NCBI RefSeq assembly: GCF_900103285.1 | Contig: NZ_FNGS01000002.1 | Span: 350,064 to 414,063 of the forward strand | Direction: 5' to 3' | DNA: 64,000 nucleotides | Source: Siphonobacter aquaeclarae | GTDB taxonomy: Bacteria; Bacteroidota; Bacteroidia; Cytophagales; Spirosomataceae | Shown here: positions 17,959 to 26,877 of the stretch, in pieces | How the letters are laid out: each line of letters begins with the position of its first letter | Position numbering within the stretch: the stretch's first letter is position 1 | Translations under genes and position numbers: made by a program | The notes under the pieces: model-generated | Seen by the model: the letters and a program-made list of their open reading frames with translations, nothing else | Told to the model about the DNA's origin: nothing | The model's database searches: none

Positions 17959-18858
17959 TCAAAAATAAATCGCATGCACCTTCACCTTAAACTTCGGAGG
18001 TACTTTCGAAAAGCGGAATTCAATTGCCGGAGCCGGAATTTTCAGGCAGTTTGCGAGGAATAACAGGCTTCGGATCAGGTCGGAATTCGTCGGAATACGC
18101 GTCAGATCCAGGTCCGGTGACAGGAAAAACTGCCGCACCGGCCGGCGACCAAGCGCGACGCTCTTTTCATAATCCGCCGCGATCATGTTATCAATTCCGT
18201 AGCCTACGGCAATGTTGAGCATTTTCGGCCAGTGAACGGAGCGGTCGGCCGTCTGAAACGACGCCGGGTTGACGGAAAGCCAGTAGGTTTGGCCGTTGTA
18301 ATCCTTAAGCCAGCTTTCCTTCCAGGTTCTCCCGAGTATTTCCGGGCGTTCGCGCGCCAGGCGCGTCGGGTGAAAGCTCCATTTCGGCGTCACACGAACT
18401 TCTCCCCAGGCAAGTTGTTGTCCGACCAGCAACGCAGGGCCCGCCAGGTTTGCCGCCATATCCCCGAGAGAAAAGCCGTACTCCGGCGAAAATCCATCCA
18501 GAATTTCAATGGGAAGCATAAACGTCAACCCGCTCGTAGCGCCGTAAATCGCAGCGTTCCGGTCCGTCAGTCCCGCCCAACGGTATGCAGCCATACCCAT
18601 CCGGGCAATTTGGTACGAGGTATAGGCATGACCGGCTTTATCGATCTGAAGCCACTCTTTGTTGTCGTTGAACGTATGAAAATCCTTGAGGGGCTTCTTA
18701 TACCACGCTTTGCTCAAACCGTAGATACTTCCCGCAAAACCTACGCCCTGCCCGATCAGCAAACCGTTGAGCCGGTCGTGATGGATCTGGCAGAATACAA
18801 ACTGAGGGACACAAATCAGGAATAACAGCAGGCGCACGGGGTGAAGGAAGGTTGGCAC
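17959..18858 (-). CDS. DUF2279 family envelope protein
   Basis: A 299-residue protein with an N-terminal signal (FLHPVRLLLFLICVPQFVFC, cleavage near FCQ) and several weakly hydrophobic segments. The stretch KAGHAYTSYQIARMGMAAYR and the downstream GATSGLTFMLPIEILDGFS are typical of DUF2279, a family common in Bacteroidota with no known function. The start is GTG at 18858; a GTG eight codons later is possible. It is followed upstream on the same strand by the VWA-like gene. Confidence 0.75.
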   Translation of the reverse strand: MPTFLHPVRLLLFLICVPQFVFCQIHHDRLNGLLIGQGVGFAGSIYGLSKAWYKKPLKDFHTFNDNKEWLQIDKAGHAYTSYQIARMGMAAYRWAGLTDRNAAIYGATSGLTFMLPIEILDGFSPEYGFSLGDMAANLAGPALLVGQQLAWGEVRVTPKWSFHPTRLARERPEILGRTWKESWLKDYNGQTYWLSVNPASFQTADRSVHWPKMLNIAVGYGIDNMIAADYEKSVALGRRPVRQFFLSPDLDLTRIPTNSDLIRSLLFLANCLKIPAPAIEFRFSKVPPKFKVKVHAIYF

Positions 18859-18886
18859 AAAAATGGGGAAAAAGCACCGGCAGACG

Positions 18887-20944
18887 TCAATATCCGCCCA
18901 TGAATTTCCGCACGCCCCACTCCAGCGTCAGCAATGCGACCAGCAGGAAAAACACCCAGCGCAGGTTGATGGCCTCCCGAAGGTCTTCCGTACTCGAGAT
19001 CCGGTCGGGCGTATCCCGCTTTTCCAACCGTGCAGTCAGCTCCGGAATCTGGCTTGCCAGGTAAAAATGCCCGGATGTCTGCTGGCTGAGCTGCCGCAGG
19101 AGGTTGAAGTCGGCAGTGGTATTGGACAGCTCCATCTGCTCGTCGCGCACGACAAACTGCCCTGCCGCCGATTCGTCCTTTCCCAATACTTTCGCCGTAG
19201 CCGAATAGTGGTATACACCCGCCGGCAGATTACTGATATCAAACCGGCTCTGGGATGCGGTGTAGGAATAGGTACGCGGTTCGCCTTTTTCTCCGGTTAC
19301 TTTCAGGTTGACGGTCTGTCCGTATATCCGTTCGTAAATGTCGTTGTAGATCTCTGTTTCGAAGGATACCCGCTCTTCCGTCTGGAACTGGTTCTGAACC
19401 GGATAGACCCGGAGCTTGCGCTTGTCGTCCTTGGATGAAAGGTACTGGATGATTTTCGTGAAAAGGCCGTCTACTACCTCCTGTTTTTCCGTCAGGTTAT
19501 ACTCTTCCAGCCGCCATTCCCAGAGACCTTCGCCGAGCAATACCGCGCTTCTGCGACCGCCGGAATGCAGTAGCAGCAGGGGTTTTGTCGTTTCGACGTT
19601 GTTTTTCTTCTGGTAAAGAACCACTTCCGAATTAGCCAGTACCCGCACATCTCCGAAAGGCACCGTCATCGGCGGCAGCTTCCGGATGAGCTCCATCTGA
19701 GCGGCATCGAGGTTGAGGCGGGTGAAATTCCGGTTGTAAAAGCCCGTTACCTGGTCGGTCTGGCTGCCCTGCGACAATACCTGCGCCGCCTGCTGGAGAT
19801 TGTTCAGCGCGTTGAGGTTTGTCTGCGCACCGACAATCCAGAAAACCGGCGTACCTGAATCGAGCCATTTCTTCAGGTATCCGGCAGAGGAGTTCGTCTG
19901 GTCGGGCTGCTGGTGGAAGATGACCAGATCGTATTTCTGGTCTGTCGCCGGCGCCGGGGACAACGGATTGACAATCTGAAACTGAAATTCCAGGTTCTCG
20001 TTTTTCTCAATAATACTTCGCAGCGCCTTGATATCGGGGTGCGGAGCAGATGCGACCAGGAGTATCTTCTGCCGTCCGTCGATGACTTCCACATACACAT
20101 CGCGGCGGTTATTCTGTACGGTGTGTTCGCCCGGAAGCGGCGACACCTCCACCACCAGGTGCTGTACGCCCTTTGCCTGTGCCTGCGCAAGAAACTGCAC
20201 GGAAACAACATTCGACTCTCTTGGAAAGGAAACAGCCTGCTGACCGACGACCTCACCGCCCCGACGGAGGGTTACCGTCGCCGAACGGCCCGCATACCCG
20301 TCTGCCCGAACTTCTGCCTGAACCGGAAACTGGTTCCCTAAGTAAGCTATCTGATTGGCATAGACCGATTTGATACTGACGTCCTTCTTCGGGACGGTAT
20401 CTCCAACCGCGATAGTATGAATCGGGAAAGAATAGCTGCCGAACGCGGGAGAAGTACCCTGGTTGACGATACCATCCGAAAGCAGAATCACATCGGTAAC
20501 GTTACGGCCTTCAAAATTGCTTTTGACAGTACCCAGTAAACGTGAAAGGTCGGTTGTTTTCTGGTTGAAGCGAACGGAGTCCAGTGTGGCGGGCGGACGG
20601 TCCTGAAGAGTCTGCCACTCAACGGCATAGCCTTTGTCTTCCAGGCTTTCGCGGAGCGATTGCAGGCCGGGAATAGCGGCAGCCCCCGCTTTGCCGAGCG
20701 AGGCGGAGTTATCCAGCGCCAGTACCACCGTTTTCTTTTCTACACGTACTTCAGTCTGGCGGAGCAGCAGGTTCAGCAGCAGCAGACACAGTCCTGTAAC
20801 CGACAAAAACCGCAGCGCAGCCAGCAGAAGGTTGGTCCGCTTGCTCCACGACGGCTGGGGTTGATAGAGAAGAAAGGCATAGAGGCCGCCTGCCAGCAGA
20901 CAGAGCAGAATCCACCACGGTGACGACTGAAAAACGACGTTCAA
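18887..20944 (-). CDS. Membrane-anchored von Willebrand factor A-like protein
   Basis: A 685-residue protein with two N-terminal hydrophobic helices (about 8-26 and 38-62), a VWA-like domain with the metal-site motif DNSAS (LALDNSASLG) and ILLSDGIVNQG, then beta-sandwich regions, and a last hydrophobic helix near the C-terminus (LRWVFFLLVALLTLEWGVRK). The layout is that of the BatA/BatB-like envelope proteins of Bacteroidota, but it is longer and I do not assign it to a named family. The start is TTG at 20944. It is 57 bp downstream of fabG on the same strand. Confidence 0.7.
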   Translation of the reverse strand: MNVVFQSSPWWILLCLLAGGLYAFLLYQPQPSWSKRTNLLLAALRFLSVTGLCLLLLNLLLRQTEVRVEKKTVVLALDNSASLGKAGAAAIPGLQSLRESLEDKGYAVEWQTLQDRPPATLDSVRFNQKTTDLSRLLGTVKSNFEGRNVTDVILLSDGIVNQGTSPAFGSYSFPIHTIAVGDTVPKKDVSIKSVYANQIAYLGNQFPVQAEVRADGYAGRSATVTLRRGGEVVGQQAVSFPRESNVVSVQFLAQAQAKGVQHLVVEVSPLPGEHTVQNNRRDVYVEVIDGRQKILLVASAPHPDIKALRSIIEKNENLEFQFQIVNPLSPAPATDQKYDLVIFHQQPDQTNSSAGYLKKWLDSGTPVFWIVGAQTNLNALNNLQQAAQVLSQGSQTDQVTGFYNRNFTRLNLDAAQMELIRKLPPMTVPFGDVRVLANSEVVLYQKKNNVETTKPLLLLHSGGRRSAVLLGEGLWEWRLEEYNLTEKQEVVDGLFTKIIQYLSSKDDKRKLRVYPVQNQFQTEERVSFETEIYNDIYERIYGQTVNLKVTGEKGEPRTYSYTASQSRFDISNLPAGVYHYSATAKVLGKDESAAGQFVVRDEQMELSNTTADFNLLRQLSQQTSGHFYLASQIPELTARLEKRDTPDRISSTEDLREAINLRWVFFLLVALLTLEWGVRKFMGGY

Positions 20945-21001
20945 ACTCCCGGTGATTTTGGAGCGGGGCCCCGCTCATTGCCAGGCCCCGCTACTGTGTG
21001 A

Positions 21002-21748
21002 CTAGGTTAAGATACCTCCGTCTACCTGAATAACCTGTCCGGTGATGTACCGCGACATGTCAGAACCCAGGAAAACGCAGGCGTCGGCCACTTCTTCCGG
21101 CTCTCCTCCCCGCTTCATCGGGATGGAGTTCATCCAGTCGGCAACAGCCTTCTCGTTCACTTCGCCCGTCATTTCGGTGACGATGAAGCCCGGAGCGATG
21201 GCGTTGGAGCGGATATTCCGGCTGCCCAGTTCGAGGGCGACCGACTTGGTAAATCCGACGATACCGGCTTTCGACGCCGCGTAGTTGGCCTGTCCGGCGT
21301 TTCCGCGAAGTCCGACAACCGACGTCAGGTTGATAATGGAACCGCTTTTCGCCTTCATCATCGGGCGGGTTGCCGCCTTGGTGAGGTTGAAAACCGATTT
21401 CAGGTTGACCCGGAGTACTTCATCCCAGGCTTCTTCCGTCATGCGCATGAGCAGACCGTCACGCGTGATGCCGGCGTTGTTCACCAGTACATCCAGTTTG
21501 CCGAAATCGGCAATAACCTGATTGACCAGTTCTTCCGCTGCCTGAAAATCGGACGCGTCCGAACGATATCCTTTCGCCTTAACGCCCAGAGCGGCCAATT
21601 CCGCTTCCAGCGCCTGGCCTTTTTCTACGCTTGAGAGATAGGTAAACGCAACAGAGGCCCCCTCCTGGGCAAAACGGGTGGCAATCGCCCGGCCGATTCC
21701 CCGGGATGCACCCGTTACCAGGGCGACTTTTCCTTCTAATAAGGGCAT
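21002..21748 (-). CDS. fabG: 3-oxoacyl-[acyl-carrier-protein] reductase
   Basis: A 248-residue short-chain dehydrogenase that reduces beta-ketoacyl-ACP with NADPH in fatty acid elongation. The nucleotide loop TGASRGIGRAIA (about 14-25), NNAG, the catalytic Ser and YAASKAG (Tyr and Lys), and the C-terminal ITGQVIQVDGG are all present, and the length is exactly that of FabG. A TATTTTTG promoter box lies upstream on the minus strand (21778-21785). Other SDR enzymes share these motifs, but the overall match is to FabG. Confidence 0.9.
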   Translation of the reverse strand: MPLLEGKVALVTGASRGIGRAIATRFAQEGASVAFTYLSSVEKGQALEAELAALGVKAKGYRSDASDFQAAEELVNQVIADFGKLDVLVNNAGITRDGLLMRMTEEAWDEVLRVNLKSVFNLTKAATRPMMKAKSGSIINLTSVVGLRGNAGQANYAASKAGIVGFTKSVALELGSRNIRSNAIAPGFIVTEMTGEVNEKAVADWMNSIPMKRGGEPEEVADACVFLGSDMSRYITGQVIQVDGGILT

Positions 21749-21777
21749 AGATAAGAAATTGTTTGGAGTACGAATGA

Positions 21778-21785
21778 CAAAAATA
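21778..21785 (-). promoter_or_regulatory. -7 promoter box for fabG
   Basis: Read on the minus strand the bases are TATTTTTG, fitting the Bacteroidota TAnnTTTG consensus. The fabG ATG is 30 bp downstream. No convincing -33 element was seen. Confidence 0.55.
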
Positions 21786-21845
21786 TCAGGGTTCGGCGAT
21801 CTCTGAGACAGAAGACCGAAAAATTAAGTCAGAAGAGGAAAGACT

Positions 21846-23770
21846 TCAGACAGCCAGGGACAGGTCGAAACGGGTACCGATCTGCGGAGAGGAGCTGATG
21901 ATCATGACGCCGCCGATGGCCTCCATCCGTTCCCGGATATTCTTGAGGCCAATGCCGTCGAAATGGCCCTGGATGTTGAATCCCCGCCCGTTGTCCTGCA
22001 CGGTTACGTTCAGGGTTTCGGCTGTTTTTTTTCGACGACAATCTCCGCCAGCTGCGCTTCGGCATGTTTGAGAATATTGTTACAGAGCTCCAGGCACACA
22101 TTATAAAGGTTGAACTCCACTTCCCGAGACAACCGACCATCCAATCCTTTGACAGTCAGATCAAAACGGGTTTGTCCGCGGCCGTTGTTCAGCACCCGGA
22201 CCAGGCGGGTAAGGCTCTCCACCAAACCGTGTTTTTCAAGCTCTTCCGGAAGCATGTTGTGGGAGATGTAGCGGACTTCCTGGTAGGCTTCTCCCATCAT
22301 CGACAATACCTCGCTGTAAATTTCCTGCTCCCGTACCGTCAGGTTCTTCGGATCGAGGGCCTTGATTGTCATCCGGGTAGCCGCCAGCAGGCCGCCGAGG
22401 TTGTCGTGCAGCTCAGCCGCCACACGCTTCCGCTCCATCGTCTGTCCGCGTACGAGCGCTTCGGAAATTTCCCGGTTTTTCTGGATCAGCTCTTCGTTGG
22501 CCTGTTTGAGCTCCTGGGTACGGCTTTCGACACGCTCTTCCAGGGTTTCGTTGAGTTCTTCGATTTTTTCTTTCTGAAGGGCGATCTCCTCCTTCTTTTT
22601 CTGAACCGTCCGGTACAGGAAGAAGAGCATCGCTCCGATGCCCCAGAAAAGTACGGCCGCGCCGACAAACCAGAGCTTCATTTTCCGCTCCCGGTCAGCT
22701 TCCTGCTGCTTTTCAGCCAGTTTTTCGCGCTCTGATTCCACCATGATTTTATAGAAATCCTGGAGACCGGCGTTTTTCGGAAGACTGTCGTTTGTGGCCT
22801 TGTACTGCTCGTGGTATTCAAGGGCTTTGTCGAAATGGCCAAGAACCTTGTAGGACTCGGCGAGGTACTGCAATGCTTCCGCCCGGTCGGCCAGGTTATT
22901 GCTTTCCATGCGGGCATTCCGCAGCGCTGCTTCCGCAAAACCGATAGCGGCGCGGGCGTCTCCCTGCCTGAGCGAAAGCTGTGCGAGGTAGAGGTTGCTC
23001 GTCGACCGGGTAATGGTACTGCTGTCAGACCGGATGGCCTGATGAAAGAGGTCTATCGCCCGGGACGTATCGCCGAGGCGCTCGTAGATTTCGCCGAGGA
23101 AATTGAGCGTCATCCCGATTTCATAGGTCCGGTTGGCTTTCCGGGCCAGGCCCAGCGCCCGCTCGAAATACTGCTTGGCGACCTTGGGCTTGTTCATCTT
23201 CCGGTAGCAAAGTCCTACCTGTCGGAGCATGAACGCCCGCTGTTCGTCCGTCCGTGAAATCTGTTCTCCTTTTTCAAAGAAACGCAGCGCCTGAGGATAG
23301 TCCTCCAGCGTCGTATACTGAATCCGGCCCATGCGTTTCAGGCATTCGAAGAGGTAGCGGCACTGATCGGGCGGGTATTTGAGATAGAGATTATAGGCCT
23401 GGTAGTTTGCCAGGTAGGATTCCCGGTAGTGCAGATCAAGGTGGGCGATACGACCTTTCAGCGTGAGAGCGTCCGCTTCCGCTAATTCATAGCCAAGGGC
23501 TACAGCCGCCTTCAGGTGGAGGTCGTTGTAATAGTAGGCCGAATCAAGGTCGCCATCCGAATCGTCGTAGCTGTCGGATTGTTCGATGTACAGATTCGTC
23601 AGCTTTTCGTACAGGTCGAGGCTCTGCCGGGTGTCCTCCTCGCTGGTATGTGCGCGCTTCCACTCGTCCAGTTCCCGGCGGGCACTGGAAATCGAACGGG
23701 TCAGCGGTACCTGCTGGGCAAGGGTGGGAAACACCCAAAGAGTCAGCAATAAGGAGTAGATAAGCTTCAT
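21846..23770 (-). CDS. TPR-containing sensor histidine kinase, frame broken in the ATPase domain
   Basis: A membrane sensor kinase of the NarL/DegS type: signal peptide, TPR-like repeats (about 70-330), one membrane helix (LWFVGAAVLFWGIGAMLFFL), a coiled coil, and the HisKA_3 phosphorylation box VAAELHDNLGG. The frame from ATG 23770 ends at 22010 (586 residues), before the ATP-binding N and G boxes. The missing part (QDNGRGFNIQG, then GIGLKNIRERMEAIGG, ending at 21846) is intact in the -1 frame. The break is at eight A (22025-22032 on the plus strand). It could be ribosomal slippage, a real indel or a sequencing error. The partner response regulator is not in the window. An N-terminal extension of the open frame upstream of 23770 is antisense to the Smr gene and not credible. 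Confidence 0.85.
22025..22032 (-). other. A8 slippery tract at the kinase frame break
   Basis: On the coding strand, in the zero frame GAA AAA AAA CAG, the bases form A AAA AAA, a classic -1 slippage heptamer. Slipping by one gives ACA GCC and continues the ATPase domain to 21846. Confidence 0.75.
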
Positions 23771-23913
23771 CCGACGGTGAGCGGAAAACAGAAGGTCAAA
23801 ATAAGAGTTTTTATCCCTCGAAATCAAGGAAGATACCAGACGAACTCGTAAGCGGTCAGAATCGGCTGCCGCACATCCCGCCAAAAAATCCGGGGCATCC
23901 CGCGGCGGATTCC

Positions 23914-23921
23914 TACTTTTG
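23914..23921 (+). promoter_or_regulatory. -7 promoter box for the Smr gene
   Basis: TACTTTTG, 23 bp before the ATG at 23945, in the divergent space between the kinase and the Smr gene. Confidence 0.65.
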
Positions 23922-23944
23922 CGCCCTGAAACAGTTCTGAGACT

Positions 23945-24886
23945 ATGAATATCGGAGACAGAGTACGGCTGGTCCACGGTCGGGAAGAAGGTATCATCAC
24001 CAAATTCCTGCCGGGGGATATTGTAGAAGTGGAAATCGAGGACGGCTTCCGTATCCCGGTGCAGAAGCGGGAGGTAGCTCTTGTTTCTCCGGAAGAAAAA
24101 AACCGGTTCCGCGGCGTGGAACCCGCCCAGACCGAGCGCCCCCGCGCCTCGGAAATCGTAGCCAATCAGGGTCTTTACCTCGCGTTTATTCCGGTCAATG
24201 ACCGGGAGATGACCCTCTATGTCATTAACAATACCGACTGGGACATTCCCTTCACGCTCACCAATGGCGCCGAGCCGCATTTCCGCAGCCTGGCGGCCGG
24301 ATCGCTCAAGGGCCGCAGCAGCCTGAAAGCGGGCGACTGGCTCGTGAAAGACTTCGAAAGCTGGGGTGTTTTCACTGTTCAGGCCCTGTTCAGCCGCCCG
24401 GCATTCATGCAGCTTCGTGCGCCGCTGGAGAAGAAACTTCGCTTCCGGGCGGCTACCTTCTTCAAAACCACGCAGCGGGTACCCGTGCTGGATAAATCGG
24501 GACATCTCTTCCAGCTCGATGGGCAGGAGCCCGTCCGCGCCGAGCAACTGAAAGCCAGCCTCGAAGGAGCGCCCAAAGCCGATACCCTGCCCGATCTGCC
24601 CAAACCGGAAGAAACGGTAGACCTGCACATCGAAAAACTGTCCCGGGATTTTCTGGCAATGGACCCGCTTGAAATACTGGATCTGCAACTAAAAACGTTC
24701 GAAAAAGCGTTGGAGAATGCCATCGCGCACGGCGTGGATGAAATCACCTTTATTCATGGCGTCGGAAACGGCACGCTTCGCACTGAATTACACCGCAAAC
24801 TCGGCAAACACCCGCATGTCGCCTATTTCTCCGACGCCCGCAAAGAAAAATTCGGGTATGGAGCTACCCTGGTCCGGATCAAGTAA
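23945..24886 (+). CDS. DUF2027 and Smr domain protein
   Basis: A 313-residue cytoplasmic protein. The N-terminal 60 residues form a small beta domain (IGDRVRLVHGREEGIITKF), the middle is the DUF2027-type region, and the last 85 residues are an Smr domain as in MutS2, with the motifs VDLHIEKL and FIHGVGNGTLRTEL. Smr domains are nucleases or nucleic-acid binding modules. The N-terminal combination is known only from Bacteroidota and its function is not established. The next gene starts 29 bp inside its 3' end. Confidence 0.85.
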   Translation: MNIGDRVRLVHGREEGIITKFLPGDIVEVEIEDGFRIPVQKREVALVSPEEKNRFRGVEPAQTERPRASEIVANQGLYLAFIPVNDREMTLYVINNTDWDIPFTLTNGAEPHFRSLAAGSLKGRSSLKAGDWLVKDFESWGVFTVQALFSRPAFMQLRAPLEKKLRFRAATFFKTTQRVPVLDKSGHLFQLDGQEPVRAEQLKASLEGAPKADTLPDLPKPEETVDLHIEKLSRDFLAMDPLEILDLQLKTFEKALENAIAHGVDEITFIHGVGNGTLRTELHRKLGKHPHVAYFSDARKEKFGYGATLVRIK

Positions 24887-26336
24887 TCCGGTACGTTCGT
24901 TTTGGTTTTTGGGCCTTTTGGCCCTGTTTTTGTGGGGATGTCAGCCGAAAGGCCCGGCGGGTCCGCCGGCGCCGAAGGAATCGTACCTCTATACGAAAAA
25001 GCAAGTGGAAAGTCGTCGTTACCTGTCTACCCTGAATATTCCGGTTGACATTTCCCTCCGGGATGTCGAACAGCAGATCAATGCCAATCTGCAGGACCTC
25101 ATTTACGAGGACCTGAGCTATGATGACGGAGACGACATGCAGGTCCGGGTGTGGAAACGCGGCCGGATTTCGGTGGCTCCTCAGGCCATCCCGGCCAAAA
25201 ACGGTACGCCGGCAGCGGGCGGCCCGCTTCCGGCTTCGCCCGGCAGCAGTCTGCAACTGGTGGTTCCCCTCAAAGTCTGGATTAAAACCCGGTACAGCCT
25301 GCTCGGCCTTTCCACCGAAAAAGAAATTCAGTTTGACCTGAACGTACGCCTGACAACGCGCTTTTCGGTAGCTCCCAACTGGGAAGCGCGGACGGAAACC
25401 GAGCTTCAGGGATTTGACTGGGTGACAAAACCTGTGCTTAAACTGGGTCCCGTTTCTATTCCGGTAGCCGGTATTGTCGAAAAATCGCTTAACTCAAAGA
25501 AGGAATCCATCGAAGACGGTGTGGATGAAGCCGTCCGGAAGAACATCGAAATCCGTAAGTACGTCTTGCAGGCCTGGAATGCCGCCCTCCAGCCGTATCA
25601 GGTATCGGAGAAGTACCGTACCTGGCTGAAGGTGACGCCGGTCGGGATTGAAATGACGCCTTTCCGGGCAGACGGCAAGAATCTTCGGGCAGTTGTGGGT
25701 ATTCAGACTTATACGGAGACCGTTTTCGGGGATAAACCCGTCGTAACACCGGTGACGCAGGTGCCCGATCTGAAGATTTCACCGTCGGTCAGCGACGATT
25801 TCACCATCGGGCTTGTCAGCGAGCTGTCACACGCGGAAGCCGAAAAAATGGTATCGGATACGGTCGTCGGCCAGCATTTCCACTACGGCAAGTACGACGT
25901 GGAAGTTACCGACGTGAAACTATACGGCGACGCGAACGAGCTTGCCATCCGTGCCGGGCTGAAAGGCAGTCTGAACGGCTATATTTATTTCAAGGGAGTA
26001 CCGTATTACGATCCCGTAACCCGCACGGTGACGCTCCGGAACATGGATTACGATCTGGATACGCGCAGTTTCCTCGTCAAGACGGCCAACTGGCTGTTGC
26101 AAAGCCGGTTGCGGAAGTCGCTTCAGGCGGCGCTTACCTTCCCTGTGGGTGAGCCGATCGAGGAAGCCCGTCGCCGGGTGCAGGCGTTACTGAACCGCAA
26201 CCAGGTGGCCAAAGGCGTGACGCTCAACGGAAAGATTGAGTCGGTCAAACCCGATCAGGTATACCTGACCAACGGGTCGATCTACGCGATTGTATTTGCA
26301 AAAGGGTCTGTCAACCTGCATGTAGAGGGGCTTTGA
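24858..26336 (+). CDS. DUF4403 family lipoprotein
   Basis: A 492-residue exported lipoprotein. The start at ATG 24858 gives a signal with a lipobox ending LFLWGC, cysteine being the lipidation site; longer readings lie inside the Smr gene. The start of the mature domain, LSTLNIPVDISLRDVEQQIN, is typical of DUF4403, a family related to lipid-binding TULIP-like or BPI-like folds by prediction only. The gene overlaps the Smr gene by 29 bp, so they are probably co-transcribed. The function is unknown. Confidence 0.8.
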   Translation: MELPWSGSSNPVRSFWFLGLLALFLWGCQPKGPAGPPAPKESYLYTKKQVESRRYLSTLNIPVDISLRDVEQQINANLQDLIYEDLSYDDGDDMQVRVWKRGRISVAPQAIPAKNGTPAAGGPLPASPGSSLQLVVPLKVWIKTRYSLLGLSTEKEIQFDLNVRLTTRFSVAPNWEARTETELQGFDWVTKPVLKLGPVSIPVAGIVEKSLNSKKESIEDGVDEAVRKNIEIRKYVLQAWNAALQPYQVSEKYRTWLKVTPVGIEMTPFRADGKNLRAVVGIQTYTETVFGDKPVVTPVTQVPDLKISPSVSDDFTIGLVSELSHAEAEKMVSDTVVGQHFHYGKYDVEVTDVKLYGDANELAIRAGLKGSLNGYIYFKGVPYYDPVTRTVTLRNMDYDLDTRSFLVKTANWLLQSRLRKSLQAALTFPVGEPIEEARRRVQALLNRNQVAKGVTLNGKIESVKPDQVYLTNGSIYAIVFAKGSVNLHVEGL

Positions 26337-26426
26337 CTTACCTGCAGCGGGAGTCCGGACGAGTTACAAATGTGGAAGGTTCGTCTTTTTTCGCCTTCGC
26401 AGGTGCTCGTATGGAGGAAGATCGTA

Positions 26427-26434
26427 TACATTTG
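26427..26434 (+). promoter_or_regulatory. -7 promoter box for RNase P RNA
   Basis: TACATTTG ends six bases before the predicted RNA 5' end, the expected spacing. Confidence 0.8.
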
Positions 26435-26439
26435 TAAAA

Positions 26440-26840
26440 AGCAAGCCGTCTTATCGCTGCCTGTGCAAACAGGGAGAGGAAAGTCCGGGCAGCATAGAGC
26501 ACCGTGCTACCTAACGGGTAGGCGGTCGTCTGGTGACGGGCGGCCGACAGCCAGTACCACAGAAAATATACCGCCCGGAGGAGCCTGCTCCGCCGGGTAA
26601 GGGTGAAAAGGTAGGGTAAGAGCCTACCGCCTGTCAGGCGACTGACAGGGCAGGGCAAACCTCACGGGCTGAAAGACCAAATAAACCGGCGGTTTCCGCA
26701 AGGAACGAAGGGCTGCTCGCCCGGTGCCGGTGGGTAGGTCGTTAGAGACGGCAGGTGACTGCCGTTCTGGATAAATGATAAGACCGCGACTTTCCTTCGG
26801 GAGTCATCGCGGACAGAACCCGGCTTACAGGCTTGCTTTT
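26440..26840 (+). ncRNA. rnpB: RNase P RNA, bacterial type A
   Basis: The catalytic RNA that trims tRNA 5' ends. The conserved core is clear: GAGGAAAGTCCGGGC near the 5' end (about 26474), the CR IV/V region AGAGACGGCAGG near 26745, and GGACAGAACCCGGCTTACAG near the 3' end. The ends (AAGCAAGCCGTC and GGCTTGCTTTT) pair to form P1, which sets the boundaries to within a few bases. A promoter box precedes it. The 3' end runs into a T-rich stretch that may terminate it, 38 bp before the next gene. Confidence 0.95.
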
Positions 26841-26877
26841 TCTTTTTCTTTCGAAAGAAATTCCTTCGACGTCTACT

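Noticed and set aside
20961-20993. Terminator between fabG and the VWA-like gene
   Set aside because: The AGCGGGGCC/GGCCCCGCT hairpin lacks a T tract on the minus strand; the two genes may still be co-transcribed.
23771-24688. N-terminal extension of the sensor kinase frame by 306 residues
   Set aside because: It is antisense to the well-supported Smr gene and lies before a clear signal peptide start at 23770.
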